DNA from: Variovorax paradoxus
Lineage (GTDB): Bacteria; Pseudomonadota; Gammaproteobacteria; Burkholderiales; Burkholderiaceae_C
Reading direction: 5' to 3'
Assembly: GCF_029919115.1 (NCBI RefSeq)
Contig: NZ_CP123990.1
Location: forward strand, 5,730,501 to 5,794,500
DNA: 64,000 bases
Positions within the stretch are counted from its first letter, which is position 1. The number at the start of each line of letters is the position of its first letter. A model generated the notes under the pieces. The model was not told the DNA's origin. It saw nothing but the letters and a program-made list of their open reading frames with translations, and did no database searches. A program made the position numbers and the translations under genes. Positions 26,096 through 34,432 of this stretch are shown in pieces.

Positions 26096-26438
26096 GTGTT
26101 CCGAATCGAGCGCATCGCGTCTGCAAGGCTTGCGTCAATGCCTGCATTGAACCGGATCGCTTCCTCAAGGACGGACCGACATCGTCTCTGCCGAGGAATC
26201 ATGGCGCGCGCGAATGCCCACTCGACGAGGATCAGCTCGACGTTGTTGCTGATGAATCCGCTCGGGCGCGTCGCAGGGCTATGCGCTTTGCAGGAGAAGG
26301 TGGGCGCTGCACGGTTTGCCGCTTGTGCTTCGGAATGAAATAAAAGTTCCTTCGCCGGCCCGAATGCCCCACCATGTGAAGCGAGAGCGGCTCCGAAGCG
26401 AGTTCCGGCAGCTCGCGATCGTCAAAAAGGTGGCAACG

Positions 26439-26759
26439 ATGACAACCCGGACGGGCCTAGGGGTGGCGGAAATTGGCATCGCGCCAGTGCGCAACCAGTG
26501 GCAGACGCGAATGCTCTCGGGTCCCACGTACGCCGACGGCATGAGCTACTCCGCCGACATTTATTGGGGAGCAGCTTTTCTGTGCCGACTGGTCGACGCA
26601 GGTCCGACCCGGACCGTCGTCCAGGCGCATGCCGCGCTTGGCGCGCGGGCAGTGATCTGGATCGCGAGTTACGAAAGCAGGCCAGGCAGAGTGCCGCTCC
26701 CGTGGATCGCGAGTGACGACGAGCCCTGGTACTCGTCGTCGGGCCTGGAACTGCCGTGA
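26439..26759 (+). CDS. Hypothetical 106-residue protein (copy A of a two-copy sequence)
   Basis: I do not recognise the family. The ATG at 26439 follows AAAGGTGG, and the protein reads MTTRTGLGVAEIGIAPVRNQ and ends WYSSSGLELP. A diverged, internally deleted copy of the same DNA lies near 49,985-50,185, sharing the SADI..GA.FLCRLV.AGP segment and the 3' end (CTGCCGTGAG). A perfect 9-bp hairpin (GACGACGAG/CTCGTCGTC, 26715-26740) lies inside its last codons. The conserved element could be the protein, an RNA structure, or both. Confidence 0.45.
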   Translation: MTTRTGLGVAEIGIAPVRNQWQTRMLSGPTYADGMSYSADIYWGAAFLCRLVDAGPTRTVVQAHAALGARAVIWIASYESRPGRVPLPWIASDDEPWYSSSGLELP

Positions 26760-26828
26760 GACTTCGTCTGAAGGGCATCGATCATGTGCGCAGGGTACGT
26801 GGTCCATCGCACGCTCGTGGCCCCGCCA

Positions 26829-27050
26829 TCACGACTCGCGCGCAGAGGACCCGTTGCCCTTCATGTCCGCGGGCAGCGCGCCCTGCAGGCCGTGCTCGGT
26901 CACGCCGATGGGATTCGACTTGCTGTTCAATGCGAGCGCCACTTCCGTATCGTCCGTCTCGGCGTACAGGATGATCCCGACGGTCGGTGCGCCGTCGAGT
27001 CCGATCGCCACCGGCGCCTTGAGGACGCGGTGAAGGAAGTCGAGTGCGTC
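26829..27050 (-). pseudogene. YhcG/DUF1016 PDDEXK nuclease C-terminal fragment
   Basis: The frame reads DALDFLHRVLKAPVAIGLDG then APTVGIILYAETDDTEVAL and SNPIGVTEHGLQGALP. These match the end of YhcG-type nucleases, where a conserved LLFYHR...LVAIELK strand and NPTIGLILC..K...VVEYAL...PIGVSEY...LP follow each other. Here the linker between the two blocks, including the catalytic Glu-x-Lys region, is largely deleted (IELK has become IGLD) and the N-terminus is missing. Clear remnant. Confidence 0.6.
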
Positions 27051-27132
27051 CCAGGACGCGGGGGCGGCGTCCTGACCTACAGAATCGGCGGCCTGCGCGG
27101 ACCATCTTCCAAGGCAACACCGAGGAACCCTG

Positions 27133-27372
27133 ATGAAACAACCTGCGCAACCTGACCCATCTTCAACGCCCACCTCGGGGGGGCGGGCCACCTCCACCCA
27201 CGACAAGCCTCAGCTTTCGCCCGTGAACATCGAACAGAACCGCCAGGTCGGTATCGACTCGCCAGCCAAGGGAAGCCGAATGGGACGTGAGGCCAACAAG
27301 CCGTCGGGCGATCCCGGCGAGCGAGGCGAGGAGGCCGACGCCCCGGCTGCGCCCCATTCGACATCGCGCTGA
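27133..27372 (+). CDS. Small hydrophilic protein of unknown function
   Basis: A 79-residue polar, proline- and glycine-rich protein (MKQPAQPDPSSTPTSGGRAT) without hydrophobic segments, probably largely disordered. The start has a good GAGGAA site 6 nt upstream and the composition differs from the random frames around it, which is the reason to accept it. No function can be assigned. Confidence 0.5.
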   Translation: MKQPAQPDPSSTPTSGGRATSTHDKPQLSPVNIEQNRQVGIDSPAKGSRMGREANKPSGDPGERGEEADAPAAPHSTSR

Positions 27373-27816
27373 GTCCAGCTTCGACGTGGCCTCTTCCTGC
27401 AGCCGTGGCGCAGCGTCGGGAAGGTCAGTCGCCAACGCATGGCGGTGGCGGCTATCGGTTTGCCCCGCGTCCGCCGCATACGGGGCACTCCGCTCGCCGT
27501 GCTTTCGCAAAGTCCCTCCACCCGGGCCTGCGACAGGCTCGGGGCCGCGGCGCGGGGAGCAACCCGACGGCCGACGCGGTCTCGCCGATGGTTCCCGCGT
27601 GGCAACGTGAGGGCAGCGGTCGTCTTCTTGAAGTGCGGCCCGGATGCGGGGCTCCATATCCTTGCGCATCCTGCCTGCCGTCGCAGTGGACCTGCTCGCC
27701 GAATGACCTTCCGAGACTGCGTTGCGCGCGGCGAGGCGGCGTTCGCGATCTCGCGAAGCCCGCTCCGACTTGTTGTCATGAGGGCCCTGCATCGGCCCTG
27801 ATCTGAAAGGCATGCG
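27373..27816. other. Gene-free stretch
   Basis: Long frames on both strands are arginine/alanine-rich shadows typical of GC-rich non-coding DNA. I see nothing supportable apart from the upstream region of the YetF gene. Confidence 0.4.
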
Positions 27817-28347
27817 ATGAATGACATCCTCCATCTTTTCGCGCGCGAGTATCCGGTGTGGCACATGGTCCTGCGCGGGACCGTTGTCTACTGGTTCCTG
27901 CTGTTGGTGTTTCGTTTCATTCTTCGGCGCGACATCGGCTCCATGGGCGTCGCAGACCTGCTGTTCGTCGTGCTGGTCGCGGATGCCTCGAGCAACGCCA
28001 TGCAGGGCGAGTACAAGTCCATCAACGATGGCCTGGTGCTGCTGTCGACCTTGATCTTCTGGAACTTCGCGCTCGACTGGCTGAGCTACCGGTTCGAGCC
28101 CGTCTCTCGCTTACTGGAGCCTGTGCCCGAGGTCTTGATTCGCCATGGCCGAGTGAACAGGCGCGCCCTGCGGCGCGAGATGATCTCCACAGACGAACTG
28201 CTCAGCAAGCTGCGGGAACAAGGCGTCGAATCGATCGATGCGGTGAGGATCGCGAGGCTGGAGCCCGACGGGCAGCTCAGCGTCTTCAAAAGAGACGGCG
28301 GTGAAACCAAGCCGCCGGCCGATCCAGGCGACGCAGCCCGCCCCTAG
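27817..28347 (+). CDS. YetF/DUF421-family membrane protein
   Basis: A 176-residue protein with two or three N-terminal membrane helices (GTVVYWFLLLVFRFILRRDI; VADLLFVVLVADASSNAMQG; LVLLSTLIFWNFALDWLSYR). A soluble YetF domain follows (EPVPEVLIRHGRVNRRALRREMISTDELL; GVESIDAVRIARLEPDGQLSV). DUF421 proteins are common in Burkholderiales and implicated in envelope stress in other bacteria; the molecular role is unknown. Preceded by a weak GAAAGG site. Confidence 0.88.
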   Translation: MNDILHLFAREYPVWHMVLRGTVVYWFLLLVFRFILRRDIGSMGVADLLFVVLVADASSNAMQGEYKSINDGLVLLSTLIFWNFALDWLSYRFEPVSRLLEPVPEVLIRHGRVNRRALRREMISTDELLSKLREQGVESIDAVRIARLEPDGQLSVFKRDGGETKPPADPGDAARP

Positions 28348-28897
28348 GTTTTGCGCCGGCCGGCTCCGCATGCGCGTAAGCGTGTGTCTCGGGGCAAGCG
28401 AACGCCGCGTGACGATGCGCGTTCCCTCGGTTCAACCAGGAGGGGCGCTTGAACGCCAGAGGCGAGATCTGCGCCGCGAGCTTGGAGGGCAGCGGGTCCG
28501 AGACGGGATGCCGATCAACGAGCGCCGCAACAGCCGCCTTCACTTCGCGCATTGCAAGCAGCGCTCGCTCCGCATTTCCTTTTCGGCTCGGACCAGCGAT
28601 GACACATCAGCGTTTGATGGCATCGCGCCTCGAATCTCTAGTGCGCGGGATGCTTCACAAGCCGGCATTTCCCAAGGTCGCTGGAGCACGCACTCCGTTG
28701 CCGGTTCGCCACCCAATCATCGCCAGCGCTGATGCACTCCGGTGCGCGGCATCCGGAAGGGCGGGCGAAGGGTGAGCGCGACGAGCGGACGCCGCGTCCC
28801 ATGCGAGCAAATCGACGGCTGACGCGCTGAAACGTCGATCAAGGCAATGCCACGCGGAGGCCGTACTGAATCCACGACTGTCCTGACCGAGACCGCA
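28348..28897. other. Gene-free stretch
   Basis: No frame here shows family likeness. It lies between two convergent genes, and no clear terminator hairpin with a T run was found. Confidence 0.4.
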
Positions 28898-29490
28898 TCA
28901 GTCCAGCGTGTCGAAGAGACGGAAAATCCACGATAGCTGGTAGACCAGCATGGCGCAGACAAACAACCTGTGGAAGTGCCGGTTGACCGTGGCTGCCGCG
29001 ACCACGCAGAGCACCACAAGAACGGGGTGCGGATCAGGTATTCCGGTGCAAAGCGCGCGAAGTGCGCCTCTCCCTTGATCAGGGTGTCGACCACATCCAG
29101 CATAAAGGTCGCGGCGAGCAGACCGAAGAACCATGCGCGGCGGGCATAGAAATAGTCTTCATAGCTCTCATAGTCCCGCATGCTGTCGGGAAAGAGCAAG
29201 GCGCACAGCAGGAACAGCACAACGGCATAGCTGACGATGAACGCATAGGTCCCGAAAGTCCAGGTCTGGATCTGGAAGAGGCCGAACTCCCACCACCAGA
29301 AATGCACCAGCGCCAACAGCACGGAACCGACCCAGGCGAGGTGGACGGCGTACAGCCGGAAGTGGGTCGGGTGCTGCACGATGCGTGCGACCCCCGACAG
29401 CAGACGGGTCAGGCCGAGACCGATGACCATGCCCATGACCACGCGTATGTGCGGGAAGATGTCATGTGCGGAGAGAACTTGTTGTTGCAT
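28898..29490 (-). pseudogene. Frameshifted multi-pass membrane protein
   Basis: The protein begins MQQQVLSAHDIFPHIRVVMG and has four to five hydrophobic helices up to FAPEYLIRTP, where the frame is lost. The next frame continues smoothly as VLVVLCVVAAATVNRHFH and ends IFRLFDTLD at 28898. Joining needs one extra C in the CCCC run (plus-strand GGGG at 29024-29027). Restored length is about 197 residues. The family is unknown to me. The single homopolymer lesion makes a sequencing or assembly error as likely as a true pseudogene; without correction the frame runs on to 28717. Confidence 0.65.
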
Positions 29491-29855
29491 CAGGGGCGGT
29501 AATTCTGATCAATTCTGCTGGTCGTCACCGAAGAACTCTGGGTTCCTGGCGCGCTGCTCATGGTCCATGCCCCACTGTAGCGTCTCGACCATCCAAAGTG
29601 CGGCATACCCGCTTTGCGACGGGTCTCTCGATCGCGCGGAGAAAGCCGCCGTCTGCGTCGGTGGCGGCCCAATCTGGCTGAAGATGTGAGGCCATTGCCT
29701 TTGCAGCCACCGCGACGGCGGCGCGCGGCCTACACTGCCTGCATGACCACCACCGTTGTTTGCATTCACGTTGCTTTGGCTGCGCTGCTTCTCGCGGGAA
29801 CCTACGCGCGCGCCGCCGCAAAGAATGTGCGCCCTCAGCTGGCGCCCGTCCATTC
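29491..29855. other. Gene-poor stretch
   Basis: A minus-strand frame ending at 29509 finishes in a plausible protein-like tail (LWMVETLQWGMDHEQRARNP), but no convincing start or family accompanies it. Nothing else is supported. Confidence 0.3.
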
Positions 29856-30106
29856 CTAAGTCCAGCGGGCCGCTCTTTTTCGCTTGGGGCGCCCCGTCGC
29901 CCTCCACGCGCCGGCCTCGCGCAGCAGCGGCGGCCATCCCACCGCGCGGTGCTCGCAGTCGATGACGTGTGCGTCAAGTGCACGCAAAGATCCACAGCAA
30001 GCGCCTGCCCACCGGTTTCGACTTCTCCCCCCGGGATGTCTTTGGGCTCCGCGACGCGAACGAGGAGGGCCTCGTGCTGCAGGCGCATCAGGAACGAGAG
30101 CGGCAT
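29856..30106 (-). pseudogene. Degenerate copy of the FLMRLQH small-protein family
   Basis: Starts MPLSFLMRLQHEALLVRVAE, strikingly like the intact gene at 49668 (MSLLFLMRLQHVQLPVRVAC). About 40 codons later the frame is lost near 29,980. A one-base shift restores a readable continuation ALDAHVIDCEHRAV that runs to a stop at 29856, but the C-terminal half no longer resembles the other copy. Function unknown. Called from likeness to its relative in the same window. Confidence 0.4.
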
Positions 30107-30388
30107 CGGACCATGCGGCGGTCCCGCGCTCGGGTTGTTCGGGCCGGGCACAGTCTGAATGGTTGCGCCGGCTGCAGGATTCAATGTCAGGGCGCGGCTT
30201 CTTTGTAAGGCACCTGGCCGGGCAATGCGCCGTGCCTGCCAACGACGGATGGGTGTGCAGCGCGACAGTCGCGGCCGCCGGCCCATGCACCGTTGCCGGT
30301 CTGGCCCGGCAGCAGCAAAAGGTCATCGCGGTGAAGCCAGACTTGGCGCCGTGCCGCACCTCACCGAGCGCTGGCAGAGGCTTCCCTG

Positions 30389-30661
30389 CTAAGGATCCAG
30401 GGGGGCGAACACGGTGGTGCCCGTATGCGGCCGCGACAGGTACTCGTCGATCCAATGCCGTGCCTTGACGGCCAGCAGGCGGCGTGCCTCATCCTCCGAT
30501 TGCACGCCAGCGACGACAAGGCGGCAGACATTTTTACGCGCGCATTGGATGTCGGCGAAGTAGAAGGCGCTGTCTCCTTGGCCTTCCAGACCCACGGCCA
30601 TGGTCCAGTCCGCAGGCGCGAGCGGGCCCCCGACCTTTTCGTCCGGCGGATAGAGATTCAT
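30389..30661 (-). CDS. Hypothetical 90-residue protein
   Basis: A small soluble protein, MNLYPPDEKVGGPLAPADWT, with a mixed alpha/beta pattern (CRLVVAGVQSEDEARRLLAV KARHWI region) and no membrane segment. GAGCGAGGA precedes the ATG, and amino-acid use looks like a real protein. The frame is open to 30733, but the ATG at 30661 has the better ribosome site. I do not recognise the family. Confidence 0.65.
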   Translation of the reverse strand: MNLYPPDEKVGGPLAPADWTMAVGLEGQGDSAFYFADIQCARKNVCRLVVAGVQSEDEARRLLAVKARHWIDEYLSRPHTGTTVFAPLDP

Positions 30662-30912
30662 TGCTGTCCTCGCTCCATGTCGTTTTGTCCGGTGAGCGCA
30701 TGCCGCCACCGGTGGACCCATTGTTACGCACATCAGGGCAGCTCCGCATCCGGGGGCGCCTCAATGGTCAACAGAGGCGTCTCGTCGTCCTTGCCGGATT
30801 CAGGACCTTTGCCGACAGGAAGTGAGCGCCGAACGATCTAGGGTTGTCCGCATCGAACCACGTCCCCGAGGCGGTTGCTGGCGGCGTCGACTTCTCTCCA
30901 CCAAAAATAGCA

Positions 30913-31287
30913 ATGGGCAAAGGCACCTATGAGCGCAGCATCCGCCACAGGAGCGACTTCGCGAAAGCGACTTCGCCCACATCGGTCAAGGAACAGATGA
31001 CGAAGTGGGATGCCGATATTGCGCTGGCGATGGAATCGCTCGAAGCTGCCGCACAGGGCATCGCCTTGAGCATTGCCGAATTTGCGGAATCGTCGAGCCC
31101 CGGAGCGACGGCGCTGAGGCTGCCCGCTGTTTCGTGGCGCAACCGCAGTTTCCCGAAAGAGTTCGGATTGGCCGCGGACATCGACCGTGTGGTTTATCGC
31201 CTGAAGTTGCTGCAGGCCGCAGTGGACAAGGCCACCCGTCGCCAGCGCCGGCGCCCTGTGGCTACGGCCCGCAAACCGGCCGCCTAG
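30913..31287 (+). CDS. Hypothetical 124-residue protein
   Basis: Reads MGKGTYERSIRHRSDFAKAT and ends in a basic tail (RRQRRRPVATARKPAA). It is mostly helical (ADIALAMESLEAAAQGIALS; IDRVVYRLKLLQAAVDKATR) with no membrane segment. The basic tail would suit nucleic-acid binding, but there is no recognised domain. An upstream ATG at 30844 in the same frame is possible. It stands alone between remnants. Confidence 0.5.
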   Translation: MGKGTYERSIRHRSDFAKATSPTSVKEQMTKWDADIALAMESLEAAAQGIALSIAEFAESSSPGATALRLPAVSWRNRSFPKEFGLAADIDRVVYRLKLLQAAVDKATRRQRRRPVATARKPAA

Positions 31288-31639
31288 GCGCAGGAGCTCT
31301 GCCAAACAACAAAGCCTCCAGGCTTTGGGCACTGCAGGCCTTGAAGGGTCTTCTCGACAGGGAGTGTCCGGTGCGCACTCGCATGCGCCGCCGCCGAGGA
31401 AACGCTGCCGGTCCTGTTGAGACCGGTGACGTGATCTTTGTGGAAGGCGCCTGCGTGCGCAAGCGCGGTGGGGTAGCCAGGCGCGCTCTTCCGTAGGGAA
31501 AAAAGATGCTGGAAATGCAACAGGGCGACCGTCCCGAGTGCATCGCTGGCATCTGCTTCAGATGGCCAGATCGACTGACCCGGGCGCTGCTGTCGGGTCC
31601 AGAGTGGCGCCATGGCCAATGGGGGACCGCTGTCGGCCC
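31288..31639. other. Gene-free stretch
   Basis: No family likeness in any frame and no structured element noticed. Confidence 0.4.
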
Positions 31640-32090
31640 ATGCGCCTCGACGAGCGCCTGCTCGACCTCGCGGAGCCGGGAGCGGTCTATGCGTTGAAGA
31701 TGGACGGCTACCGCATCCTGGCCGAGTTCGATGGCGCCATGCAGCTGCGCACGCGCCTTGGCACCGATGCCACCACCTGGTTTCCGGAGATCACGCACAG
31801 CCTGGGCAAGCACAGAAGCGGTCAGTGCGTGGTGGACGGCGAGGCGTACGTGTTCGACGAGGTGGGTCGCAGCGGGATCGACCAGTTGCGGGATCGCGGC
31901 ATCCGCGGTAGCTATCCCCGGCGGCCCGAACGTCGTCTACAGTGCCTTCCATCTGCGGATACACCGCGGCGTCGATCTCACGCAGCAGCCACTGCAAGCG
32001 CAAGGCCGCACTCGCCGGGGTTTTCAAAGAATCCGCGGCCGTACCTCATGTATGTCGACCCACTCGGAATGGGCGCTGTTCAACTCTCCA
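31640..32090 (+). pseudogene. ATP-dependent DNA ligase remnant
   Basis: The first frame reads AVYALKMDGYRILAEFDGAM, matching the nucleotidyl-transferase start of LigD-type ligases, with the adenylation motif Lys-x-Asp-Gly at 31697. It continues through CVVDGEAYVFDEVGRSG. Around 31,910 the frame shifts to one reading VVYSAFHLRIHRGVDLTQQP, then back to one reading NPRPYLMYVDPLGMGAVQL, all in ligase order. The oligonucleotide-binding domain is missing and the tail runs into the neighbouring convergent gene. Multiple lesions mark it as a pseudogene. Confidence 0.65.
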
Positions 32091-34263
32091 CGGACATCGG
32101 GGTTCCTCGGAAACTGGCATGTTCGATCAACGCGGGCAGTTCGGTGGGCGGCACCGGCGGGCTGAACAGGTAGCCCTGCATTTCGTCGCAGCCATGGGCG
32201 CGCAGGAATTCCAGCTGTTCCTCGGTTTCGACGCCTTCGGCGATGACCTTGAGATTGAGCTCATGCCCCAGTGAAATGATGGCCTTGGCGATGGCTTTGT
32301 CCTCTTCGTCGCCGGGAATGTCGCGCACGAAGGCGCGGTCGATCTTCAGCCTGGCAATCGGAAAGCGCTTGAGCGCACTCAGGCTTGAGTAGCCGGTTCC
32401 GAAATCGTCGATCGAGAACTGCACGCCCGTCGCGCGCAGGGCCTGCATCGACTCCAGGGCCTTCTCCAGGTCTTCCATGACCATGCTTTCGGTCAGCTCC
32501 AGTTCAAGAAAACGGGCCTCGAGCCCGCTGTCCTTGAGCGCCCGCGCGATCTGTTCGATCAAGGTCCGCTCCTTGAACTGCCGGGCGGACACATTGACAG
32601 AGACGCTGAAGGCGGGCAACCCGGCCTCCTGCCAGGCCTTGTTCTGGAAGCAGGCGGTGCGCAGCACCCATTCGCCGATGGGAACGATGAGGCCGGTCTC
32701 TTCTGCCAGCGGAATGAATTGCACCGGAGAGACCAGGCCCTGCTCAGGATGCTGCCATCGGACCAATGCCTCGACACCTGTCACTCGGCCCGATCCCATC
32801 TCCACCTGAGGCTGATACACGAGGTAGAGCTCGCCGCGCGCAACGGCATGGCGCAAACCCTCCCGCATCGAGAGCTTGTCGCGCGTCGCGCGGTTCATCT
32901 CCTCCGCATAGAACTGGAAATTGTTCCGGCCTGACGACTTGGCGCGGTACATGGCAGCTTCGGCGTTCATGAGCAACGCGTCGGCGTCGGCCCCGTCTGC
33001 AGGATAGGTGGCCACCCCGAGGCTGCCGGTGACCTGGACCTCGTGGCCATCGACCTGGACCGGGCGGGCAATGTCGTCGAGCAACCGCTGCAAGGCCTGC
33101 GCGACTTGCGTCCCGTTGCCGGGCTGGTCGTACAAAATGATCACGAATTCGTCGCCGCTCGTCCGCACGACCGTGTCCACGCTGCGCAGGCACTCGCTCA
33201 TCCGCCCTGCCATGATCTTCAGCAATTCGTCCCCCGCCCTATGGCTCAAGCTGTCGTTGACCAGCTTGAAGCCGTCGAGGTTGATAAACACCACGGTCAT
33301 CAGCCGTCCATATCTGTCGGCATACGAAATGGCCTGCCTGAGACGGTCTTCCAGCAGCACCCGGTTCGGAAGCCCCGTCAATTCATCGTGCGTGGCCTGG
33401 TGCTTCAGGTGGTCGGCGCTGCCCTGCAGGAGCACCTCGGAATTCTCGATCGCCTCGGCCATCTGGTTCATCGCGCTCGCGAGGACGCCGAATTCATCCG
33501 TGCGGCCTTGCGGCACTCTCGCATTGAAGTCTCCCGCGCCGACGCGCCGGGAAAAATCGATGAGCTGCTCGATGGAACCCATGATGCGATGAGAGATGAC
33601 CCGCGCGGCCACCATGCCCAGAAGGGCAGCCAGGGCGACCAACGCAACGGCGGCCCATCGCGAGAATGCGGCTGCGCGTTCGACGTCGCGGCGCGTTTGA
33701 AAGGCCTGCCGGGTCGCAGCGGCATGCAAGGTCTCGACCGAGGACTCGATGCCAGCAGCCGCGGCGGCATGGGCTTGGCGGAACCCCTGTGTCGAACCTG
33801 GCGACCCCTCCTTGCGATCCTGCGCGAGGAACGCGAGAAATCCGCTCTCGTATTGCTGGATCTGGGTCTCGATCTGGTCGACCTCACTTTTTAGCAGCGG
33901 GTCGCTCGAGAGGTCACGAAGACTGGCGAGATCTGCCCTCATGTCCCGCAGATGATTCCTCAAGGCCGGCAGCAACTGCGCGCTCGCCTGCGCCATCCCA
34001 AGCTGCTCCATCGACAGCAGGAGGTCCCTCTCCGCGTCGCGCGCCTTGTACATCGCAAGCGAACTGCGCAGGCTCAACTCCACCATCCGGTTGTCACGGT
34101 CCAGCAGCTTCTCGATGGCAGTTGCGGAGCGCTGTTCGCCGAGATGGAAAGCGATGCCCAACGCGAGCATCAGCGCGATGACGACGCCGAAGCCGAGTGC
34201 GATCTCCGCCCGCAGGCTGGGCGATCTTCTCGACGATGGAGAGTCGGCCAAGAATTTTCTCAA
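32080..34263 (-). CDS. Membrane sensor with HAMP, GGDEF and EAL domains
   Basis: 727 residues. A membrane helix (ALGFGVVIALMLALGIAFHL), a periplasmic four-helix-bundle-type domain and a second helix near 195 lead to a HAMP segment, then GGDEF and EAL domains. The cyclase signature is SGDEF (VRTSGDEFVIIL) with an RSVD inhibitory site. The phosphodiesterase part keeps VEALVRWQHP, SVNVSARQF, LELTESM, DDFGTGYSSL, LKID and AEGVET. Phosphodiesterase activity is therefore the safer prediction for cyclic-di-GMP. The frame begins at a TTG (34263) with no clear ribosome site, so the start is uncertain. Last gene of the FIST-kinase operon. Confidence 0.88.
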   Translation of the reverse strand: MRKFLADSPSSRRSPSLRAEIALGFGVVIALMLALGIAFHLGEQRSATAIEKLLDRDNRMVELSLRSSLAMYKARDAERDLLLSMEQLGMAQASAQLLPALRNHLRDMRADLASLRDLSSDPLLKSEVDQIETQIQQYESGFLAFLAQDRKEGSPGSTQGFRQAHAAAAAGIESSVETLHAAATRQAFQTRRDVERAAAFSRWAAVALVALAALLGMVAARVISHRIMGSIEQLIDFSRRVGAGDFNARVPQGRTDEFGVLASAMNQMAEAIENSEVLLQGSADHLKHQATHDELTGLPNRVLLEDRLRQAISYADRYGRLMTVVFINLDGFKLVNDSLSHRAGDELLKIMAGRMSECLRSVDTVVRTSGDEFVIILYDQPGNGTQVAQALQRLLDDIARPVQVDGHEVQVTGSLGVATYPADGADADALLMNAEAAMYRAKSSGRNNFQFYAEEMNRATRDKLSMREGLRHAVARGELYLVYQPQVEMGSGRVTGVEALVRWQHPEQGLVSPVQFIPLAEETGLIVPIGEWVLRTACFQNKAWQEAGLPAFSVSVNVSARQFKERTLIEQIARALKDSGLEARFLELELTESMVMEDLEKALESMQALRATGVQFSIDDFGTGYSSLSALKRFPIARLKIDRAFVRDIPGDEEDKAIAKAIISLGHELNLKVIAEGVETEEQLEFLRAHGCDEMQGYLFSPPVPPTELPALIEHASFRGTPMSVES

Positions 34264-34432
34264 TCGCAGCAGCCCCGCCGGCGCTCACTGGAGGGATGTT
34301 TGCCGATTGCGACGAAAGGTCCCCCCAGAAGGGGCGGTTGCGTGAGCAGCGCGGCAACAACCGGCGACAGTCCAACAGTACCGCTGCGCGCTGCGAAGCG
34401 CCACGTCGCAAGACGCTCCGGGAATGACTTTT

